Made by a program: the position numbers and the translations under genes
Shown here: one piece after another, positions 46,595 through 56,696 of the stretch
Layout: every line of letters begins with the position of its first letter
How positions within the stretch are numbered: the stretch's first letter is position 1
The notes under the pieces: model-generated
Told to the model about the DNA's origin: nothing
Seen by the model: the letters and a program-made list of their open reading frames with translations, nothing else
Databases searched by the model: none
NCBI GenBank assembly: GCA_904063045.1
Contig: CAJFCJ010000012.1
Coordinates: 1,860,001 to 1,924,000, forward strand
DNA length: 64,000 bases
Reading direction: 5' to 3'
Source of the DNA: Dimorphilus gyrociliatus
Taxonomy: Eukaryota; Annelida; Polychaeta; Dinophilidae

Positions 46595-47086
46595 GTTTGA
46601 CAACACCATGGACTTAACTAAATATACGAAAGGTTTTTCATATTCTGATCAATAGCCACAGTTTGATTATCGCCTTACCAGATTTATTTCAAAACTACTC
46701 TGCTTGGATTCCCAGAAACTATACTGAATATATATTAAAGTGTTATGAATATTTAAATGATATTAAGGTATTGGAAAATTAATTATAATAATACTTTCTA
46801 TCGTTTTCATAAGTGATATAATTAATTTATTTTTCTCCTCTATTTGTTTTTTATCAAAGAGTGAAGAATAATCAATTAGCTATTGAGAGTCTCTTTTGAA
46901 TTACTTAAATTTTTATGATCTTATTTAAACGAATACTGCTAATAGTATTAGTCTCCCGCAAAAAACAATAATTAAAGATTCTGAGAGATTAAAGCATGCG
47001 CGGTTATTATTCTAAATGCAGACGTAGATATTTCAAAGGTCAAGGTTTTTTGATACGTTTCCGGCAGGACGTGTAGGTTTTCGAAA
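46595..47086. other. Divergent intergenic region, Ly6-like / LRRC59
   Basis: 492 bp, AT-rich except near the LRRC59 start, where TTTCAAAGGTCAAGG (47031-47045) resembles a nuclear-receptor half-site pair. No gene seen. Confidence 0.4.
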
Positions 47087-48174
47087 ATGTCTAGGGGTGG
47101 TTTATCGGAACATTTAAACGAAAATGAATTGGATTTGTCCATGTTACAATACGAAGTTGTTCCGGTTAAGGAAATAGTTAAGTTTTTATAAAAAAACTAT
47201 AGAGGATTCCTTAAATATCTACTTTTTTTCTTTATCAGGTTGCAGTAAAAAAGGCTACTCAACTAGATTTATCGGCTAATTCTATTAGAGAATTACCGCA
47301 AACTTTTGCTTCAAGCTTAACAAGACTAGTCAAATTGGACTTGAGTAAGAATCGCTTGGAAATTCTGCCCGATAATATAAATCTATTGCAGAACCTGCAT
47401 ACGCTAGACTTATATGCTAATCGTTTAACTTCGTTACCCGTATCTATTTTTGAAATGAAAAATTTAAAGTGGTTAGATTTGAAGGACAATCCTTTGAATG
47501 CTGAGCTAAAAGCTGTCGCCGGTGATTGCCTTGATAAGAAGGAGTGTGAAAGGTGCGCAAAAGACGTTCGAGAATATTATGCGAATGTTAACGTTGAATT
47601 AGAAAAGAAGAAAGTCAAAAAATTGAAAAAAGAGAGGAAGAGAGAAGCTCTTAGAAATAGGTTGGAAGAAGAGGAAGCTAAAAAGAAGAAAGAAATTCAA
47701 AAATTAGAAAAAGAACGTAGGAGACAAGAGTTCCTACGTAAAAAAGAAGAAAATACGAAATCTGAAGGTTTGTTATATATTTTATAAAATGGAAAACAAA
47801 TAGAATTGTGTGTTTCTTCTTGTTTTTATTATATAGATATGTATATTGGCTATTTATAATATTTTACCATATTGCTTTTAATTTTTTTCATCTTTCTTAT
47901 TGTTTCTACAGAGAAAAATAACAAGGATGTTACTGAAAATGAAACAAAGACTGAGAAAGATACCAATTCTGATCAGCCCAAGATAAAACCTTCAAAGAGA
48001 AATAATTCTGAAAGTTTTACACTGAAATCGATATTTGTTATCTTTCTGGTGGCGTTAATTTCACTTCTAGTTAGCCTTTGGTTCTACTGTAGTAATTACA
48101 ATGATATTCTCTGTACGGAGGGAAAATATTGGATAGAAATGTATTGGAAGAAATTGCAATTGAAATTGAAATAA
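47087..48174 (+). CDS. LRRC59: Leucine-rich repeat protein 59 (ER tail-anchored ribosome-binding p34)
   Basis: Three exons, 47087-47176, 47239-47767 and 47912-48174, give 293 residues (human 307). The N-terminus NENELDLSMLQYEVVPVKEI is followed by four LRRs (TQLDLSANSIRELP, VKLDLSKNRLEILPDNI, HTLDLYANRLTSLP, LKWLDLKDNPLN) and the cap AVAGDCLDKKECERCA, nearly identical to vertebrate LRRC59. A long charged coiled coil (47570-47770) follows, then a single C-terminal transmembrane helix (SIFVIFLVALISLLVSLWFY). LRRC59 sits in the ER and nuclear envelope, binds ribosomes and assists SRP/translocon traffic and FGF1 import. All domains are intact. Confidence 0.94.
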
Positions 48175-49239
48175 AGAAGAACTTACCACGTTCCCTCTCT
48201 CTTTCTTTCTTTCTTTCTTTCTTTCTATTTCTGTTAATCTGTCCCTTTTTCTTTCTTTTTTTCTCTGATTCGGCAGTCATTTACGAGACCGGCCTGGTCT
48301 TTGCACTGTGGTCATTTCTTGTTTTATCATTTGACAACAGTACAAAGCCAGACTGGGCACGCAAACTTTAAAATAAAAAAAATAACAGAAAAACACCAAT
48401 TTTTCTCGTTCAAAAGAACTTTTTTGGACCAAAATCGGCGATAAAATTTTGTAGGTATTTGACAAATACTATTGTAGATAGGGCCACGGACGATTTGGGG
48501 TATTGCCAGACGTTCTTTGAAGCTTTAAACAGTCAACGAACATCTCACAAAACCTGCCCGTCCGCTGCAAATCCAAGCCATCGAATGAGGAGAGAAGCAT
48601 CAGCCACCCGTATATATATGTATAAATATCTAAATTCATCGCGCATTAGTCGTTCAGTGCAACAGCTTGAGCTTTAGTCGGACGCCTAATTAGATTAATC
48701 GGATTTCAGAGAGCGAATATAATTTTCTTGTTGGCGGGAAAGCGACAAACTTGCCTACTGAACTGCTATGAATCCTGTTGGAGGCGGAGTCTGTCTGATC
48801 ATGTGCGCAAGTACGAACGCGTTTTAATTCGCTTTTTTTCCATCCGCCAATGCAATTATGCGTTTCGGTTTCAAATTTCACCGGTGGGCATGTGACGGGT
48901 AGGCATAAAAAGTTCCTCAAAATCATATGACCTGTTTTTTTTCCACAAGCTTTTATTTAGCAATACTTCAGACTTATAACGGTGCTATATATAAATACAT
49001 ATACAGTATAATCAGTCAGTTATATACCGTATATGTATATATATAACTATATATTTATACATATTATATTTAAACTTTCTAATAATATAATAATTGAATA
49101 CAGGAGAGTCTAAAGTCAATATTCATCATTTAAACAATTTCATTTTTCATCTATATACGTTGAAAGTTTATATTTCTTGTTTTTTTGACAATTTTATTTT
49201 TCATTTTATACGGAAATTTGTTTCTTTCATCTAATTTCT
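48175..49239. other. 1.07 kb convergent intergenic region with promoter-like motifs
   Basis: Holds a CTTT microsatellite (48201-48226). From 48600 to 48960 the sequence becomes GC-richer with TATAAATA (about 48623), an Inr-like TTCAGT about 32 bp later, TAATTAGATTAATC homeodomain-type sites, and TTGGCGGGAAA (E2F type) at about 48732. Open frames here are short, lack splice support and look random. 49000-49230 is AT-rich and contains the V-ATPase H 3' UTR. Confidence 0.45.
48201..48226. repeat. (CTTT)n microsatellite
   Basis: Six and a half uninterrupted CTTT units in the 3' flank of LRRC59, inside a longer pyrimidine tract (48190-48275). Confidence 0.95.
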
Positions 49240-51362
49240 TTAATGTGCGGCGACTGCTGACTGCTGACCATTTTCGGTACGTATTTGCTTGCCCAGATAT
49301 TCCCAATTATGTACCATTAACTTTTGAACAGCCAACAAAGATTCATAACGAACGTTTGGATCTTCGTGTCCCAAATGTTGCATGACCAACTGTTTTCCAC
49401 CAAGTTGTTCAATTACACTGAAAAATAATACTTTTAAAGGCCGAGTATTTTGTTTATATATATATTTATACTTGTACATGTTCATACATTGTACATTATA
49501 CAGTATATACCAACATTTAAAAAAAGATGTTAAAAAGCTTACTGTTTTCCCTTTGGATAATGTCGTACGTACTCCCCTATATCGTGCGCAGCAACTGATA
49601 GGATTAAAGGATCTCTGTTTGACTCCAATAGTTTTATTAGGATCCTAAAAATAATTAATTATGAGGATTTATTAATTATACTTTATGCTTCCTTTTTCAA
49701 TTAATAGAAACTTAATCTTTATTAATTGTTTCTTACTTAAGAAGTTCATAATTCTTTTCGTTTAACCTAGCGGCATTTTCTCTCCAGAATCTCTCTGTCT
49801 TATGCACAGGTGACCACTCCAGACGACCCGACCGAATTTCATTCGTATATTCGTCAAATGAACTGAAGATGGCGTAATTGTACGAACGAAAAAAAATATA
49901 TATATAGTAACTCACCTTAAATCTTGTACTGATTCATGTAATTTCTCATTTAAGAATTCAATATCTTCCGTAATATCTGGATCATCGAATTTTCTGCCTT
50001 CTAAATGCTGTAATTGCTTAAGAACTTTACATTGAACCATCGAAAGTGCATGTTCGTGAATAACGTCTTTCTGATTGGGTTTTTCCAAAAGATTCTTTAA
50101 AAAAAAAACCCCAAAATTAAAAATAGAGTTTTTATTAATATTTAGATAAAAAAAAGAATAAAATATACTATAATTAAGAATAGAGACTTGTATGACTTAC
50201 TCTAAACGTCGCGAGAATAATTCTAGTCACTTTATCCTTAGCACTCTCACTAAGAATATCAGCTGTTATTGGTATAACATTATATTTGTTGACAATAGAC
50301 GCCAAATCTGAATTAAAAGTTAGACACCAGAGACAAAATATTAGCTGATATTGAATCTGAAATCCAACTTTTCCCGCCAAAACGGACACGATTCTAAACG
50401 ATAAAAGTGTATTTAAATTGAGTAACAATATTTTAAATGTTACAATTATTATAATATACTTACACGCTTATACCGTCAACGTTAACAAAAGCTAATCTGT
50501 AAGCGTCTATTCTTAACATCATTTGTAAACATCTGGCGACGGTTTGTAGGTATTCGTTACTATTTCTTTTCATTTCATCTCTTAACCAAGTTAGGTAATA
50601 ATCCAAATCTTGCCCTTCCATTAAAATCGAACTCCAACAGGCTAACTTAGCTATAATTCTAAACGTCTAAAGGTTGATAATAATAATTAGTCATTAATAC
50701 GTAACTCGTAGTATATATATATATATATTACTTGATTGACGATAAATGGATCTGGTCTATTCAGCATATTCAGAAAAGGCGTCCACATTGATTCCTTATT
50801 CTTGACAGCATAATTTTTGAAAATTTCAACTCGTGATTTATCTTCCTGTAATATATCATCAATCATGGTAAGGATATATTGCACAGTTTGATCTTTCGAT
50901 ATATGGCCCATCAAGGTAAGAAATGTTCTAGCACACTGCATTTGAATGAAATTCGTTTAGTATAATGTATAAAGTAATTTCATATTTTTACGATTACGTT
51001 GTATGGTTTTTCGCCTAATAGGGCACTCTTTTGAGCTGGACCGGAGTTATCTAAGCGGGAAATCACTCCAAAATCTTCGGGAGAGATCATTTGACCCCTG
51101 ATTATAAAAATTGTATTTTAAGTGATAAATGTTGGTAAATTTTAAGTACAAACTGTAGATAGGATTGCCAATTAACTCTATTTGCTCGAATTTCATTTGC
51201 TCTTTGCTGCAGAAGACTAGTAGCTGCTGCCACTCCAGCTAACGTGTAATCAATTTTAAATTATTATTTTACGAAGATAAGAAAGTACATCTACCTACCA
51301 GCTTTTTCCAAATCGTCAATATTGGATATTCCAGAATCTTGTAATCTTGTATAGGCTGCCAT
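49240..51362 (-). CDS. ATP6V1H: V-type proton ATPase subunit H
   Basis: Regulatory subunit that couples V1 to V0 and silences free V1. About nine short exons. The start is [21 protein letters not shown] (51362). Next come [46 protein letters not shown]-type text, [35 protein letters not shown] and [14 protein letters not shown]. Armadillo-like repeats continue to the C-terminus ([62 protein letters not shown]). These are highly conserved V-ATPase H signatures. It is divergent from SCOC, 388 bp away. A (TA)9 run lies in one intron (50712-50729). Confidence 0.95.
50712..50729. repeat. (TA)n microsatellite in a V-ATPase H intron
   Basis: About nine TA units abutting the splice acceptor side of a short intron. 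A similar run occurs at 52574-52592 between SCOC and UNC50. Confidence 0.85.
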
Positions 51363-51750
51363 CATTCACAATTCAGTTTAATATTTCTGAAAATCAAATG
51401 GGCAAACAACTTTCATCTGTAATAAGTAGTCATGTGAGATATCACGTGATGGAAGGCGAAAACTGGTATGCTAATAGGCTGAATATAAAACAAAGTGACG
51501 TCACGATAGTGCGGTTGTGTTCCTAAATTTTTTGTTTTTCTTCTTTTATGAGTGAGTTTACGTCTATTTTTATTATTTATCAAAACAGAAATGTTAATGT
51601 TAATGGATAATATTATTCAGATCATTGGTTGAAAAGATCTAGAATAATAAGTATAATTTTAGTAAGTACATAGTTAATTTCAGCAATCAAGCAATGCATG
51701 AACAAAATTATATTTATCTTTAACAATTATTAAACAATACTCTATTAGAA
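51363..51750. promoter_or_regulatory. Bidirectional promoter V-ATPase H / SCOC with E-box and CRE palindromes
   Basis: Contains ATCACGTGAT (51441-51450), 80 bp from the V-ATPase H start, and a perfect CRE TGACGTCA (51496-51503) 50 bp further on. TCACGTGA is the core of the CLEAR element through which TFEB/HLH-30 activates lysosomal V-ATPase genes. CRE binds CREB/ATF. The sequence is exact; regulation is inferred. Confidence 0.55.
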
Positions 51751-52481
51751 ATGTCCATCAAAATGATAAACGATGAAGGCTTGAGCAATGTTTCATTATC
51801 GTCTGACACCGAAACAGGTCGAATCATAGTAATAATAATATCGTTAATGGGAATTTAACTAAACTTGAATTTATCAAAATCATCTTACTATACCTAATCC
51901 TTTCATGCGGGACCCTTGTAACCTTGAATACTAGTCTCTCTTTCCTCTTCTTAACCCTTATATTCAAATCTCCCGGCTTGATAACAGGACTCTTTCTTTT
52001 TAAAAAAACAAATAATGCTCATTCTATCTATTTATTCGAATCTATTACATAATTTGCAAATATAGAATTGGAACGGTCGACTATTGACAACGCTAAAGAA
52101 TCAGCAGACCAATTAAAGAAACACGACATGTCAAATTTCGGTAAAAAAAAACTCTATCGTTAATATTTAATGAAAAACGATACGTTCTTTATAGGCTTTG
52201 ATCAAGAAACTAATGCTGATGAAGAAGAGGAAAAGCAGAGACTTATTTCTCAAGTTCTAGAACTTCAAAACACTTTGGATGGTAAGTCATTTGCACAACA
52301 GTATTTTTACCAAGAGAACTAATGTTCCATTCTAATAGATTTATCTCAACGAGTTGACGCCGTTAAAGAAGAGAATTTAAAATTGAAATCAGAAAATCAA
52401 GTTCTTGGCCAATATATAGAGAACTTAATGAAAGCTAGCGCCGTTTTTCAATCGACTTCTCAATCAGCAAAGAAAAAATAA
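51751..52481 (+). CDS. SCOC: Short coiled-coil protein (SCOC/UNC-69)
   Basis: Four exons, 51751-51817, 52066-52140, 52195-52281 and 52339-52481, give 123 residues. The C-terminal coiled coil is nearly invariant with vertebrate [44 protein letters not shown] and [17 protein letters not shown] binds ARL1 at the trans-Golgi and FEZ1, acting in endosome/Golgi traffic, autophagy and axon outgrowth. The N-terminal 45 residues ([20 protein letters not shown]) are less conserved. Convergent with UNC50. Confidence 0.95.
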
Positions 52482-52635
52482 CAAGCTTTAATATATTGTA
52501 TTTCTTTTTTCCTAGTCAATTGCTTGGTACTATTTAGCTTGTAGTTTAATAATTAATTATTAAAAAATACATAATATATATATATATATATAAACATAAA
52601 TGAATAAATCATTTTTAGTATTCTCATCCATTTCA

Positions 52636-53786
52636 TTAGACTCTGTGCTTATAAAAGGCGCACAAAGCCGCGCTAATATTCCATCCAACTATCACCGAAA
52701 TTAAATAAAACATGAATGCAACTGTCATTGGTATTAAAATCACTCTTGTCTTCTTCAGAAACGGAAGTGCTGAAATAATGGTTTTTTTTGCTTAAAATTT
52801 TGGCTTCATTTAATATGTTACTTACCACTATACCCTAAAAATGATATATAAACATAATAGCCAATTGCGAACAGCCACAACGTATTTCCAAACAACAGCG
52901 ATAAGAAATTGTGATTCATAAAGGCTATTTAATGAAAATTCTATTTATAATATAGAAATTGAACATTTTTTAAAACTTACCTAGAAAAGGTAATTGAAAC
53001 AGATGCAAGATCATTAATAATGGAAAAAAAGCATTTAAGTGAACATCAAAAGAGTATCCCCATTCAACATCCGCTTTTGATCCTTCTGGTAACAAATAGT
53101 TGTTTGCTACAAACCTTAAAACACAAAATTATGTGAAGAACGTTGGTTTATTATTAACAAGTAAATAACTATTAATTAGAAAATACATACCACATAATAG
53201 TAGCAATAACAACTCCTACTCCGACGCAATCAATAAAGATAACCCAAAGCCAGAACTTAATAAAACCTGCAAAACCCAACTTCAGAACGAGTGAAAACCC
53301 AATTGATGAGACTGTAGAAAAGTTATTGAAATTATTGCTGTTTATGGCAAACTTTTTAGAGAAAATATATCTTACTAGTTAACCATAAAAACAGTAGAAT
53401 TAGAAACGCAGGATCATCTCTAGCCCATTGATTTTTTGTTTCTAGAAAAAATATATTTATTATTAAATAGTCTTTTTAATAAGGTAATTGACTAAAAGCT
53501 ATTCTATTCATCCCTTACGTTTTCTGTAGGCAAAATTTCGATAGACTTTTTGGGGAGATACGAATAAGAAAAGCATTTGCCAGAGAGCATACTCAAAATC
53601 CATTTGCCTGAATTTGAAAATTCTTCGCAAGTACTTCTTTCGCTTTGATGCTGCTGTAGCTACTCTATTTCTCAGATTACTTTCAGATGAATCTTGCCGG
53701 TTAAGCAACAAAACAGTAGAACCCGACGTCGGTGTAGGGGATTGAGGAGTCGACGGAGGGGAATAGTTGCCGTAATACGATGACAT
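52636..53786 (-). CDS. UNC50: UNC-50 homologue (Golgi/inner nuclear membrane multi-pass protein)
   Basis: About seven exons. The start MSSYYGNYSPPSTPQS (53786) leads into the family core KKYLRRIFKFRQMDFEYALW and LFVSPQKVYRNFAYRK, then WARDDPAFL. Five predicted membrane helices follow (FIKFWLWVIFIDCVGVGVVI, WGYSFDVHLNAFFPLLMILH, GNTLWLFAIGYYVYISFLGY, ALPFLKK and the terminal WNI-x-CAFYKHRV). UNC50 is required for assembly or traffic of nicotinic acetylcholine receptors and binds RNA. Length matches the 259-residue human protein plus a slightly longer Ser/Pro N-terminus. Confidence 0.94.
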
Positions 53787-54495
53787 CGTCAATCTACTAA
53801 AAGTTGGTAAATAACGAAATTAAAGAACTAATTGAAATTTTAAAGATACAAATTTTAAAGTTTCTACAAAATATTTACTAAACTAAACAAAAACTCTTTG
53901 AAATTCAGAAAATTCTTACTTGTTCAATGTTTTCAAAGGACCTTTGGAATCTTAAATAGTGAAAAAACACGTTTTTAGAGTATGACAACACATCAGAGCC
54001 TCTGCGCAAACTCTACAAGTTAACTACCTAAAAAACCGGAGAGGACTATAATTTTCCGAAAGCTAATAAGGTGCACCCTTCCCAAACAAAATTGACCACT
54101 ATCTTTTTAAAGGGGAGCTTGACGCCCAAAAAATCATTTTAAACCAATTGATACCATTTGCACCTGGTGACGTCATTGAGAGCAGGTAGGGAATATCGCA
54201 ATATAAGGTAGACTCATCAATTCTGAAGGTGAATGTTGACCTGATGTAACGAGATCGCCATTTGTTGATATTTAGAAGGATTACGCCCTAGTATCCTCTT
54301 TAGACAACGTATAAAAAATCCTGCATAAAGATTTAAAAGCCAAAATATTGAATCGATATCTTAATATAAAACAATATATATTGATATATATTTATAACAA
54401 CAAGAAGAAGGTAAATACAATGAAATATATAGGTCAAAAGAACTTTACCGAACTTTTTTTTCAGTTTTTAACTCTGAACATTCTTAACAATAATC
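53787..54495. promoter_or_regulatory. Divergent intergenic region, UNC50 / PPxY membrane protein
   Basis: 709 bp. Holds copy 2 of the shared module (53994-54027), a perfect CRE TGACGTCA (54168-54175) and a TATAAAAA box at 54310-54317, all in the order expected of a promoter for the rightward gene. No further gene seen. Confidence 0.5.
53994..54027 (+). repeat. Promoter module, copy 2 (TGCGCA...CAAGTTAACTAC)
   Basis: Same orientation as copy 1 at 16760-16793, relative to the downstream plus-strand gene, with 28 of 34 bases identical. It lies 469 bp upstream of the PPxY protein start codon and about 208 bp upstream of UNC50 on the other strand. Confidence 0.5.
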
Positions 54496-55113
54496 ATGTC
54501 AAACGAGTCTACATTTCCAACACAACGATCCTCAACACCATCTCCTAATATTGTTCCTACAGACTTTACTACTATAGCGGGTTTTACTGTGTTCCTTCTT
54601 CTAATTGTTTTTATTATAATTGGTTGTTTAGTTTTGGTACTAGCCAGTAAAAAAGGTTGCTGTCGAAAATCGAATCAAGGAAATAGAGAGAGCAGCACTG
54701 AAGGAGAGTCTGCCACATCGGTAAATATGTCTGATGGACCACCCTCCTACCTGGAGGTCACAGAAAGCAATAGAAATTCAACAGATAATCTTAGCAACCA
54801 AAATAGAATTTTCTTTTGTGAAGTTCCTCCTCCACCAAGTTATAATGAAGTAATGGAGGCTTTAGCTCAAAAAAAGAAAGAAGAGATAAGATCTGCAGAA
54901 CAAGATACTGAATTAGGGAGTCGGAGTGAAAGTAGAAATACTGAACAAGAAGAAATAACTGATCAATCTCAAGAAAGTCCCGAACTTTTAACACTTACAA
55001 TTAATCAATCGGATACGAATGCAATAACAATAAACCAGACAGAAGAACCAGGGAATTCTGCAAATGATAATACGATTTCGCCAGAAAATACAGTCTACAC
55101 CTGGTCCTTATAA
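54496..55113 (+). CDS. Single-pass membrane protein with two PPxY motifs
   Basis: Single exon, 205 residues. There is no cleavable signal peptide; a short Ser/Thr/Pro ectodomain-like N-terminus precedes one transmembrane helix (TVFLLLIVFIIIGCLVLVLA), followed by a KKGCCRK palmitoylation-like basic/Cys stop. The cytosolic tail carries PPSYLEV and PPPPSYNEVM, both PPxY motifs that bind NEDD4-family WW domains. A long acidic Ser/Thr/Gln/Asn tail follows. The layout (type III membrane protein, CC after the helix, twin PPxY) resembles PMEPA1/LDLRAD4, NDFIP and LITAF-like adaptors, which recruit HECT ligases to receptors or endosomes. I cannot assign a family. No other gene shares the strand nearby. 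Confidence 0.8.
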   Translation: MSNESTFPTQRSSTPSPNIVPTDFTTIAGFTVFLLLIVFIIIGCLVLVLASKKGCCRKSNQGNRESSTEGESATSVNMSDGPPSYLEVTESNRNSTDNLSNQNRIFFCEVPPPPSYNEVMEALAQKKKEEIRSAEQDTELGSRSESRNTEQEEITDQSQESPELLTLTINQSDTNAITINQTEEPGNSANDNTISPENTVYTWSL

Positions 55114-55372
55114 GCTACTAGATATTATAGATTTTCATGCGATCAGCATTAAAGTTTCATAGCTAAATGCTCAATTTTTAGATATTTTTTGTTTATGGAG
55201 CTCGTAATCTCGATTATGCAACATTTCAAGTGAGAGTGATACTACTAAAGATCTAATTTCATAATTTGATGCATTGTTTTTAATAAAATTTTGACAAAAT
55301 GTTTACATCGCAAACAAATGTTACTTCGAAATGTGTATTTTTATGAGCACATAACTACAGGCTTAAATATAC

Positions 55373-56533
55373 TTATGTATGGCTCGTCCTTGAAATTTCA
55401 TTAACAGTTTCACTAACAGTTTCACTAACAGGTTCCTTGGTCTTTGAACGCGATATGTTCTTCTGTTTATTGTATTTCTGATTGATCCTTTTTAGATCCT
55501 TATTAGATAGCGTTGCTAGACCTTTTTCTTCGTCAAATATGCTCATATCGAAACTGTGCCTATTCATAAGAGCTGTTTCAACAAGATTTCCATTTACCCG
55601 TTCCTCCCTTTTAAACTTTTTCTTGAGTTCTTCTCTCGACCTACCTGGAAATAGTTTTGTTAGAGACGTAAAATCAGTTCCAAGGGTTTTGAGCCCCAAA
55701 TAAAAAGTTGCTGTATCCCGTACTGTCCATGGTCCTGAGAAACTCTGTTTCTTGAAACTTCTACTAGAGACAAATTCATCTTTATTGCCGTCAGTTAAAG
55801 GCATTGATTTGAAATCAAACTTCTTTTTTTCCCTAACAACTAAAGACTCTTCATCAATGACGATTTCACCTTTCTCATCTATTCTAATTTGAGGCGCACT
55901 GGAGCTGCTCTCCTCTGTCAAATCTTCCTCTACAGCGGGTTTATCTGGCTTCTCATCGAATTCTTGTACAACTTCACTGTCATCTTTGGGCATTGGATTC
56001 GTTGTAGGGTTTAAATAAATTAAATCACTAATTTTCATTGAAGATTCCACTGGTGTATGCAAATATTCAGTTTTTCTCGTTAATTTTTTCGATACCATAG
56101 GGCGGACAGATTTAGTCAAGTCTTTCTTCGTTAAGATTGGTAATTCGTCGTCATAAGACTTGCGTCGATTCTTCTCACTTTTGTTTGTTTTCTTTTTGTC
56201 TTTTTTGACTTTGTCATGAGATGAATGGGAACCCGCTTGTTTTCTTTTTTGTGCACGTGGCTTGGGTGTATCAGTCACTTTCGAGTCGGACTTGGATGCT
56301 TCTTTTGCTCCCAAGTCAGAAATTTCTACTATCTCTTCAGCAGCAATATTAGACGGATAATCAGTGGCAGTATTTACTGACTCAATAGCTTTATTTTCTT
56401 CACTTACTTCGGTTTCTGAGATGATTTTACTTTCAACACTCTTCTCATCTTCAACAGTCACTTCAGTATTTTGCGTAGTTTCATCTTTCTTAATCGTCAC
56501 ATTAGGCTTGAAGCGAATTTTTGGTCGACGCAT
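55373..56533 (-). CDS. BDP1: TFIIIB subunit B'' (BDP1), short form
   Basis: Single exon, 386 residues from MRRPKIRFKPNVTIKKDETT (56533); vertebrate BDP1 also opens with an RR-x-KPN segment. The diagnostic extended SANT/Myb domain is present: SGPWTVRDTATFYLGLKTLG, TDFTSLTKLFPGRSREELKK and KFKREERVNG. It is preceded by PLTDGNKDEF. BDP1 completes TFIIIB with BRF1 and TBP to recruit RNA polymerase III. The first 200 residues are acidic and Lys-rich low complexity. An in-frame upstream ATG at 56692 exists but would add a 53-residue segment with no family match, so I chose 56533. The long repeat-rich tail of vertebrate BDP1 is absent; size is nearer yeast and fly-core forms. Confidence 0.9.
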   Translation of the reverse strand: MRRPKIRFKPNVTIKKDETTQNTEVTVEDEKSVESKIISETEVSEENKAIESVNTATDYPSNIAAEEIVEISDLGAKEASKSDSKVTDTPKPRAQKRKQAGSHSSHDKVKKDKKKTNKSEKNRRKSYDDELPILTKKDLTKSVRPMVSKKLTRKTEYLHTPVESSMKISDLIYLNPTTNPMPKDDSEVVQEFDEKPDKPAVEEDLTEESSSSAPQIRIDEKGEIVIDEESLVVREKKKFDFKSMPLTDGNKDEFVSSRSFKKQSFSGPWTVRDTATFYLGLKTLGTDFTSLTKLFPGRSREELKKKFKREERVNGNLVETALMNRHSFDMSIFDEEKGLATLSNKDLKRINQKYNKQKNISRSKTKEPVSETVSETVNEISRTSHT

Positions 56534-56650
56534 GGCTGACCTCCACTCGTAAATAACGAGTAAGACTGAAAATCTTATTGCAATAGGCGATGATGTAAAT
56601 GTTGTGAAGCCTGAAGCGGAAACGGAAATAACATGCACCGTGAGAACAAA

Positions 56651-56696
56651 TTCGCGCGAAAAGCGCCATCTAAGGCTCCTAACAAAGCGCATGCGC
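56651..56696. promoter_or_regulatory. BDP1 upstream element cluster: E2F-type, CTCF-like and NRF1 sites
   Basis: Within 46 bp lie TTCGCGCGAAA (56651-56661, E2F type), AGCGCCATCTAAGG (56662-56675, minus-strand CTCF/YY1-like core AGATGGCGC) and GCGCATGCGC (56687-56696, NRF1 consensus core). They sit 118-163 bp upstream of the BDP1 start. Motifs are exact or near-exact; binding is inferred. Confidence 0.45.

Noticed and set aside
48459-48926. Short frames on both strands in the LRRC59/V-ATPase H intergenic region
   Set aside because: Random composition, no splice continuation, no recognisable domain. Treated as non-coding promoter-like DNA.
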